NCBI GenBank assembly: GCA_017860725.1
Contig: JAGDMX010000247.1
Coordinates: 1 to 9,666, forward strand
From: Chloroflexota bacterium
GTDB taxonomy: Bacteria > Chloroflexota > Anaerolineae > Anaerolineales > UBA4823
Length of the DNA: 9,666 bases
Reading direction: 5' to 3'
Shown here: positions 5,492-9,666 of the stretch, one piece after another
Layout: each line of letters starts with the position of its first letter
Numbering within the stretch: position 1 is the first letter of the stretch
The notes under the pieces: generated by a model
What the model saw: the letters and a program-made list of their open reading frames with translations, nothing else
What the model was told of the DNA's origin: nothing
Databases searched by the model: none
Position numbers and translations under genes: made by a program

Positions 5492-8400
5492 ATGTTTAAG
5501 CCGGTCTCGCCACGACTCAACGTGACACTGCTCGAAGAGGAGGTTCTGCGCTACTGGAAGAGCCACCGCATCTTCGAGAAATCCGGTGCACAGCGCCAGG
5601 GTTCGCCGGAATATGTTTTCTATGAAGGGCCGCCTACGGCCAATGGAAAGCCTGGGGTGCATCACGCCCTAGCGCGGGCCTTCAAGGATATTTTCCCACG
5701 TTATAGGATGATGCGTGGCTACCATGTCATTCGCCGCGGCGGGTGGGATACCCACGGCCTGCCGGTGGAGATTGGCGTGGAGAAGCAGCTTGGCTTTACC
5801 AGCAAAGGGCAGATCGAGGCTTTTGGTATTGCTAAGTTCAACGAGCTGTGCCGTCAGAGCGCCTTCGAATATATCCAGGAATGGGAGAGATTCACTGACC
5901 GCCTTGGCTTTTGGGTGGACTTGAAGACCGCCTATGTCACCTATACTAATGAATACATCGAGTCGGTATGGTGGATCCTGAGCCAGCTTTGGGACAAAGG
6001 TTTGCTGTACCAGGGCTACAAAGTGGTGCCCTACTGCCCACGCTGCGGCACGCCGCTCTCCGATCACGAGGTGGCGCTGGGTTATGACGAGGCGGTCGAT
6101 CCGTCCGTGTATGTGCGCCTGCCGTTAGTGGACGAGCCGGGCGCTTCACTGCTCGTCTGGACCACCACACCCTGGACGCTGCCGGGCAATGTGGCGGTTG
6201 CCGCCCACCCCGATGTGGAATATGTAACGGTCGAACACTTGCTCCCGGAGGGCGGTCGTGAGCGCCTGATTCTGGCGAAAGCCCTGCTGGAGAACGTGTT
6301 TGGTGATGAATACTATAAAATCGTCGATACTTATAAAGGCCGTAAGTTGAAGGGGTTGCGCTACAAACCGCTGTTTACTTTCCTTCCCCTGGATAAGCCG
6401 GCGCACTTTGTGGTGCTCCAGGATTATGTAACCATCGAGGACGGCACCGGCCTGGTGCATACCGCCCCCGCTTTTGGCGCCGAGGACATGGCAGCTGCAT
6501 TGGAGTTTGACCTGCCAATCCTGATGACCGTGGCGGACGATGGCACATTTATCCCGGAAGTGCGCCCCTGGAGCGGCAAGTTCGTCAAAGCCGCCGATCC
6601 ATTGATCATTGAGGATTTACAGGCGCGCGGCCTGCTGTACAAAGCCGGCACCTATACCCATACCTACCCGTTCTGCTGGCGCTGCGACACGCCATTGCTG
6701 TACTACGCTCGCGGCACCTGGTATATTCGCACCAGCAATTACAAAGACAAGCTGGTGAATCTCAACCAGCGCATAAACTGGGTACCCGAGCATATCAAAG
6801 ATGGGCGCTTTGGGAATTGGCTGGAGAACAATGTCGATTGGGCCCTGGGCCGCGAGCGTTATTGGGGCACGCCGTTACCCATCTGGGAATGCGACAACTG
6901 CCGGCACCAATTGATCATGTCTTCGGTTCACATGCTATCTCACTATGCCGGCCGTGACTTGAGCGGGCTGGACTTGCACCGCCCATACGTGGACGAGGTG
7001 CACTTCCCATGTCCCCAGTGCGGTCATGACCAGCATGGCACGATGCAGCGCGTCCCCGAGCTGATTGACGTCTGGTTCGACTCGGGTTCCATGCCGGTTG
7101 CCCAATGGCATTACCCCTTCGAGAACCAGGAGATGTTCCAGAAACAGTTCCCGGCCGACTACATCTGTGAAGCCGTAGACCAGACGCGCGGCTGGTTTTA
7201 CTCGCTGCACGCCATCAGCACCATGCTGTTTGAGAGTGAGTCGTACAAGAATGTGATCTGCCTGGGTTTGATCCTGGATGGGGATGGGTTCAAGATGTCC
7301 AAATCGCGCGGCAACATTACAGACCCGTGGGATGTGCTCAGCCTGCACGGCGCGGATGCTTTCCGTTGGTACCTGTACACTGCCACTCCGCCAGGCCAGG
7401 AACGGCGTTTCTCGGTTGATCTGGTCGGTGAGGTTGTGCGTAATTTCACGCTTACGCTGTGGAATGTCTACTCGTTCTTTATAACCTACGCCAACCTTGA
7501 TACTTGGAGCCCAGCAGAAGACCCAACCGCCCGGCAGTACGAATATACCGATCTGGATCGCTGGCTGCTTTCTGAGCTGCACGCCCTGGTACGGGACGTC
7601 ACCCAGGCGCTGGACAGTTACGATGTTACCGGTGCGACTCGCCCGATCCAGAAGTTTGTGGATAGCCTGTCCAAGTGGTACCTGCGTCGTTCTCGCCGCC
7701 GTTTCTGGAAAAGCGAATCCGACGCCGATAAAAATGCGGCATATGCCACCCTGTACGAGGCGCTGGTTACTCTCAGCAAGCTGCTCGCCCCAACCATGCC
7801 GTTCCTGGCGGATGCCATGTACCAAAACCTGGTGCGCTCGACCAACCTGGATGCTCCCGAATCGGTGCACCTGGTCGATTGGCCTGAGTACACACCGGCA
7901 TTAGTCAATGATGACCTGAATCGGGAGATGGCGTTGGTGATGCGCCTAGCCTCTCTGGGACACTCGGCGCGCAACCAGGCGGCCATCAAGGTGCGCCAGC
8001 CCCTGGCGGAGGTAGCCTTCTCGGTTAGCAATCCCGAAGAAGCCCATGCCCTGGAGCGCTACGATAACCTGCTGGTGGATGAGCTCAATGTCAAAAAAGT
8101 GCGCCTGCTTGGCTCGACCGGGGAGGTAGTCTCATACACACTGAAATCCCTGCCCAAGCAGCTGGGGCAGCGCTTCAAGGGACTGTTCCCCAAGGTAGCC
8201 CAGGCAGTCGCCGCCCTGGAGCCGGTCCAGGCTGCCCAGTCGTTGTTGAGCGGCAAATCGGTGCAGGTGGAAGTGGACGGCGAGACACTCGACATCCATC
8301 CCGATGAGGTTGAAGTGCGCGCCGAGGCCCACCCGGGTCTGGTAGTGGCTTCGGATGGTGCTTACCTGGCCGCGCTGGATACCATCCTGACGCCAGAGCT

Positions 8401-8665
8401 GGTGAAGGAAGGACTGGCGCGCGAGTTCGTACGCCGCGTACAGGATTTGCGCAAGCAGGCCGATTTTGACATTGCCGACCGTATCACGCTTTACGTTCAG
8501 GCCTCCCCAGGTCTTGCAGCCGCCATCCAGGCCCATCGGGAATACATCACCGGGGAGACGCTGACTCTGGAACTGGTGTATGCCCCACCGCCGCAAGGCG
8601 CTGCTAACGCCAGTCTGGAGTTTGATGGCGAGCAAGCCACCGTGGGCGTGGTAAAATCCCAATAG
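5492..8665 (+). CDS. ileS: Isoleucyl-tRNA synthetase, type 2 (IleS2) with GxHH signature motif
   Basis: This class I synthetase joins isoleucine to tRNA-Ile in the cytoplasm using ATP. At 1057 residues it has the length of the eukaryote-like IleS2 group. Landmarks: GPPTANGKPGVHH with the signature at 55-58, WDTHGLPVE near 84-92, the CP1 editing domain with TTTPWTLPGN (224-233) and GTGLVHTAPAFGAED (318-332, editing aspartate D332), and WFDSGS near 530. KMSKS is at 601-605, and the helical tRNA-binding domain includes DLDRW (687-691) and SKWYLRRSRRRFW (727-739). A C-terminal DUF5915-like part ends the protein. Possible zinc pairs are C182/C185, C395/C398, C467/C470 and C507/C510. The signature reads G-V-H-H where HIGH-type enzymes have H-x-G-H. 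This swap is known in some IleS2 enzymes and linked to mupirocin hyper-resistance. Expression is controlled by the T-box immediately upstream. Confidence 0.97.
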   Translation: MFKPVSPRLNVTLLEEEVLRYWKSHRIFEKSGAQRQGSPEYVFYEGPPTANGKPGVHHALARAFKDIFPRYRMMRGYHVIRRGGWDTHGLPVEIGVEKQLGFTSKGQIEAFGIAKFNELCRQSAFEYIQEWERFTDRLGFWVDLKTAYVTYTNEYIESVWWILSQLWDKGLLYQGYKVVPYCPRCGTPLSDHEVALGYDEAVDPSVYVRLPLVDEPGASLLVWTTTPWTLPGNVAVAAHPDVEYVTVEHLLPEGGRERLILAKALLENVFGDEYYKIVDTYKGRKLKGLRYKPLFTFLPLDKPAHFVVLQDYVTIEDGTGLVHTAPAFGAEDMAAALEFDLPILMTVADDGTFIPEVRPWSGKFVKAADPLIIEDLQARGLLYKAGTYTHTYPFCWRCDTPLLYYARGTWYIRTSNYKDKLVNLNQRINWVPEHIKDGRFGNWLENNVDWALGRERYWGTPLPIWECDNCRHQLIMSSVHMLSHYAGRDLSGLDLHRPYVDEVHFPCPQCGHDQHGTMQRVPELIDVWFDSGSMPVAQWHYPFENQEMFQKQFPADYICEAVDQTRGWFYSLHAISTMLFESESYKNVICLGLILDGDGFKMSKSRGNITDPWDVLSLHGADAFRWYLYTATPPGQERRFSVDLVGEVVRNFTLTLWNVYSFFITYANLDTWSPAEDPTARQYEYTDLDRWLLSELHALVRDVTQALDSYDVTGATRPIQKFVDSLSKWYLRRSRRRFWKSESDADKNAAYATLYEALVTLSKLLAPTMPFLADAMYQNLVRSTNLDAPESVHLVDWPEYTPALVNDDLNREMALVMRLASLGHSARNQAAIKVRQPLAEVAFSVSNPEEAHALERYDNLLVDELNVKKVRLLGSTGEVVSYTLKSLPKQLGQRFKGLFPKVAQAVAALEPVQAAQSLLSGKSVQVEVDGETLDIHPDEVEVRAEAHPGLVVASDGAYLAALDTILTPELVKEGLAREFVRRVQDLRKQADFDIADRITLYVQASPGLAAAIQAHREYITGETLTLELVYAPPPQGAANASLEFDGEQATVGVVKSQ

Positions 8666-8671
8666 TCCGTA

Positions 8672-8700
8672 GCGGCGCACCGAAGGGTGCGCCGCAGTTC
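8672..8700 (+). terminator. Terminator hairpin after ileS
   Basis: GCGGCGCACC (8672-8681) pairs perfectly with GGTGCGCCGC (8686-8695) around a GAAG loop, 6 bp after the ileS stop. Only a modest T content follows (AGTTCTT), so termination may be partial, but the stem is very stable. Confidence 0.75.
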
Positions 8701-8709
8701 TTACAGTTG

Positions 8710-8729
8710 TTACCCCAAACTCGGGGTAA
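8710..8729. repeat. Inverted repeat upstream of the DUF1684 gene
   Basis: TTACCCC (8710-8716) is the reverse complement of GGGGTAA (8723-8729), with a 6-nt gap. It lies 40 bp before the next start codon, in a stretch where no good -35/-10 pair is visible. It could be an operator or a second weak terminator hairpin. Confidence 0.4.
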
Positions 8730-8759
8730 GATAGGATGATGCAGCCAACCCCAGATCTT

Positions 8760-8764
8760 GGAGG
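8760..8764 (+). promoter_or_regulatory. Ribosome binding site that fixes the DUF1684 start
   Basis: GGAGG lies 5 nt before the ATG at 8770. The TTG at 8758, which would add four residues, overlaps this site and so is rejected as a start. Confidence 0.8.
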
Positions 8765-8769
8765 TATCG

Positions 8770-9273
8770 ATGGATGACTTACAATCTTTTCGCAAAGCAA
8801 AGGATGAGTTTTTAGCTACACACCCCCACAGCCCACTGACACGCTCTCAGAAGAAAGGGTTCGCCGGGTTGAAATATTTCCCCGAGGCACCCGAGCTGCG
8901 TTTTCAGGTTGAGGTCGAGATGTTTCCCGACCAATCAGAAATTGAGATGCAGACCTCAACCGGCGAAATTCAGACCTACCGGCGTTTAGGTCGCTTCCGC
9001 TTCAGTGTAGTTGGGCAGGAGGCTGCCCTGACGATCTATGTGAGCGAAAACGGCTATTTCTTGCCCTTTGTCGATAATCTGGCTGGCAAAGAGACTTACC
9101 CGGCGGGTCGCTATTTGGAGCCGGAGTTATTGCCGGATGGCAGGTTCCTGGTGGATTTCAACCTGGCATATAACCCATACTGCGCTTATAACGAATTGTG
9201 GAGCTGTCCGCTCACCCCCTTCGAAAATCGAGTTAAGGTACCGATCCGAGCGGGTGAGAAGATCTTTGAGTGA
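8770..9273 (+). CDS. DUF1684 family protein
   Basis: This 167-residue soluble protein has no signal peptide or membrane helix. The family pattern is clear: a start-proximal FRKAKDEFL, SPL (21-23), F-x-GLKYF (31-37), FLPFVDN (97-103), GKETYPAGRYLEPE (106-119), VDFNLAYNPYCAYN (128-141), CPLTPFENRVKVPIRAGEK (146-164). The two cysteines (C138, C146) and the aromatic/acidic cluster around them are the family's most conserved part. As far as I know DUF1684 has no established biochemical function, so none is assigned. It is separated from ileS by a strong hairpin and followed after 7 bp by a membrane protein gene, suggesting that those two are co-transcribed. Confidence 0.88.
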   Translation: MDDLQSFRKAKDEFLATHPHSPLTRSQKKGFAGLKYFPEAPELRFQVEVEMFPDQSEIEMQTSTGEIQTYRRLGRFRFSVVGQEAALTIYVSENGYFLPFVDNLAGKETYPAGRYLEPELLPDGRFLVDFNLAYNPYCAYNELWSCPLTPFENRVKVPIRAGEKIFE

Positions 9274-9280
9274 TGATTGC

Positions 9281-9666
9281 ATGGCCCAAGACAGAAAACA
9301 AAAGCTAAGCTCCATTTACCATGCCGCCAGTCCATACGGCTGGCTGATTTTGTTAATTGCCGTTGCATGGTTTTATGTTGCAGCGTTAATCTATAGCAAA
9401 AATTGGTATGGGGTCTACCAGCCACGGGTTTTAATTAAAGGCCTGGTAGTCATTCCGATCCTATACATGGGGTTGGCCCTGGTATTCGGTAAATTAATCC
9501 TGCCGCGCCTGAAAGATAAATCCTGGAAGAGAATCAGCATCCTGCTGATCTTTGCCTTGGTAATCGCCGGGTTGCTGGCCTGGTTATTTCCGCCGCCAGT
9601 GCCGGTGATTAATAAATTGCACACCTTGCGTCTTATCCCGACTGGCGAAAAGAATCCTGAATCTAA
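9281..9666 (+). CDS. Unrecognised multi-pass membrane protein, 3' partial
   Basis: An open frame from the ATG at 9281 runs to the window edge without a stop: 128 residues plus two bases. The start is basic and polar (MAQDRKQKLS). Three hydrophobic segments follow at about 21-38, 51-69 and 85-103. The third is followed by a PPPVPV linker and a polar stretch (INKLHTLRLIPTGEKNPES) that looks like the beginning of a soluble domain. The gene starts 7 bp after the DUF1684 stop with only a weak GAG ribosome site (9268-9270), consistent with coupled translation. An in-frame TTG at 9266 is an alternative start. I do not recognise the family. The pattern suggests a membrane anchor with a larger, possibly extracytoplasmic, domain beyond the window. 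Confidence 0.7.
   Translation, partial: MAQDRKQKLSSIYHAASPYGWLILLIAVAWFYVAALIYSKNWYGVYQPRVLIKGLVVIPILYMGLALVFGKLILPRLKDKSWKRISILLIFALVIAGLLAWLFPPPVPVINKLHTLRLIPTGEKNPES

Noticed and set aside
6935..7870. 311-codon open frame antisense to ileS
   Set aside because: It lies wholly within the conserved ileS coding region; such long antisense frames are common in GC-rich genes and the product has no recognisable features.
8132..8800. 222-codon antisense open frame over the ileS end and terminator
   Set aside because: It spans a terminator hairpin and the start of the next gene, and the predicted protein has no family signs.

Overview
The window looks like chromosomal DNA from a moderately GC-rich, Gram-positive-type or Chloroflexota bacterium. 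I favour an Anaerolineae-like Chloroflexota, by inference only. The pointers are a type-2 isoleucyl-tRNA synthetase under a T-box leader, KimA-type potassium importers with an extended N-terminus, and a DUF1684 protein. No rRNA, tRNA, CRISPR array, transposase or phage gene is visible.

Layout, left to right. (1) Positions 1-738 (+) hold the C-terminal majority of a ModB-type molybdate/tungstate ABC permease, cut by the window edge. (2) It converges, with a 7-bp gap, on two tandem minus-strand genes at 746-2695 and 3141-4967. Both encode APC/KUP-superfamily transporters of the KimA type. They align without gaps over 608 residues at about 88% identity (hand count) and are separated by an AT-rich 445-bp spacer. 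The residues I recall as lining the K+ site of Bacillus subtilis KimA are present in both. The right-hand copy still has a good promoter, ribosome binding site and original start codon (5029). However, its first exon-like stretch has lost about 61 bp relative to its twin, so the old start is out of frame and translation must begin at an internal ATG (4967), or the gene is dying. (3) Positions 5041-5160 hold back-to-back promoters for that gene and for the rightward ileS unit. (4) Positions 5160-5470 form a complete T-box leader: candidate AUC specifier, consensus T-box, and a 10-bp terminator hairpin. It controls ileS (5492-8665), a 1057-residue IleS2 enzyme. Its class I signature is G-V-H-H rather than H-x-G-H, the swapped motif associated with very high mupirocin resistance. 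(5) A strong hairpin ends ileS. It is followed by a DUF1684 gene (8770-9273) and, 7 bp on, an unrecognised multi-pass membrane protein gene that runs off the right edge.

The genes do not form one pathway: anion uptake, K+ uptake, translation and an uncharacterised pair sit side by side. The parts most worth following up are the decaying or remodelled KimA duplicate with its mosaic similarity to its twin, and the T-box/GxHH IleS2 unit.
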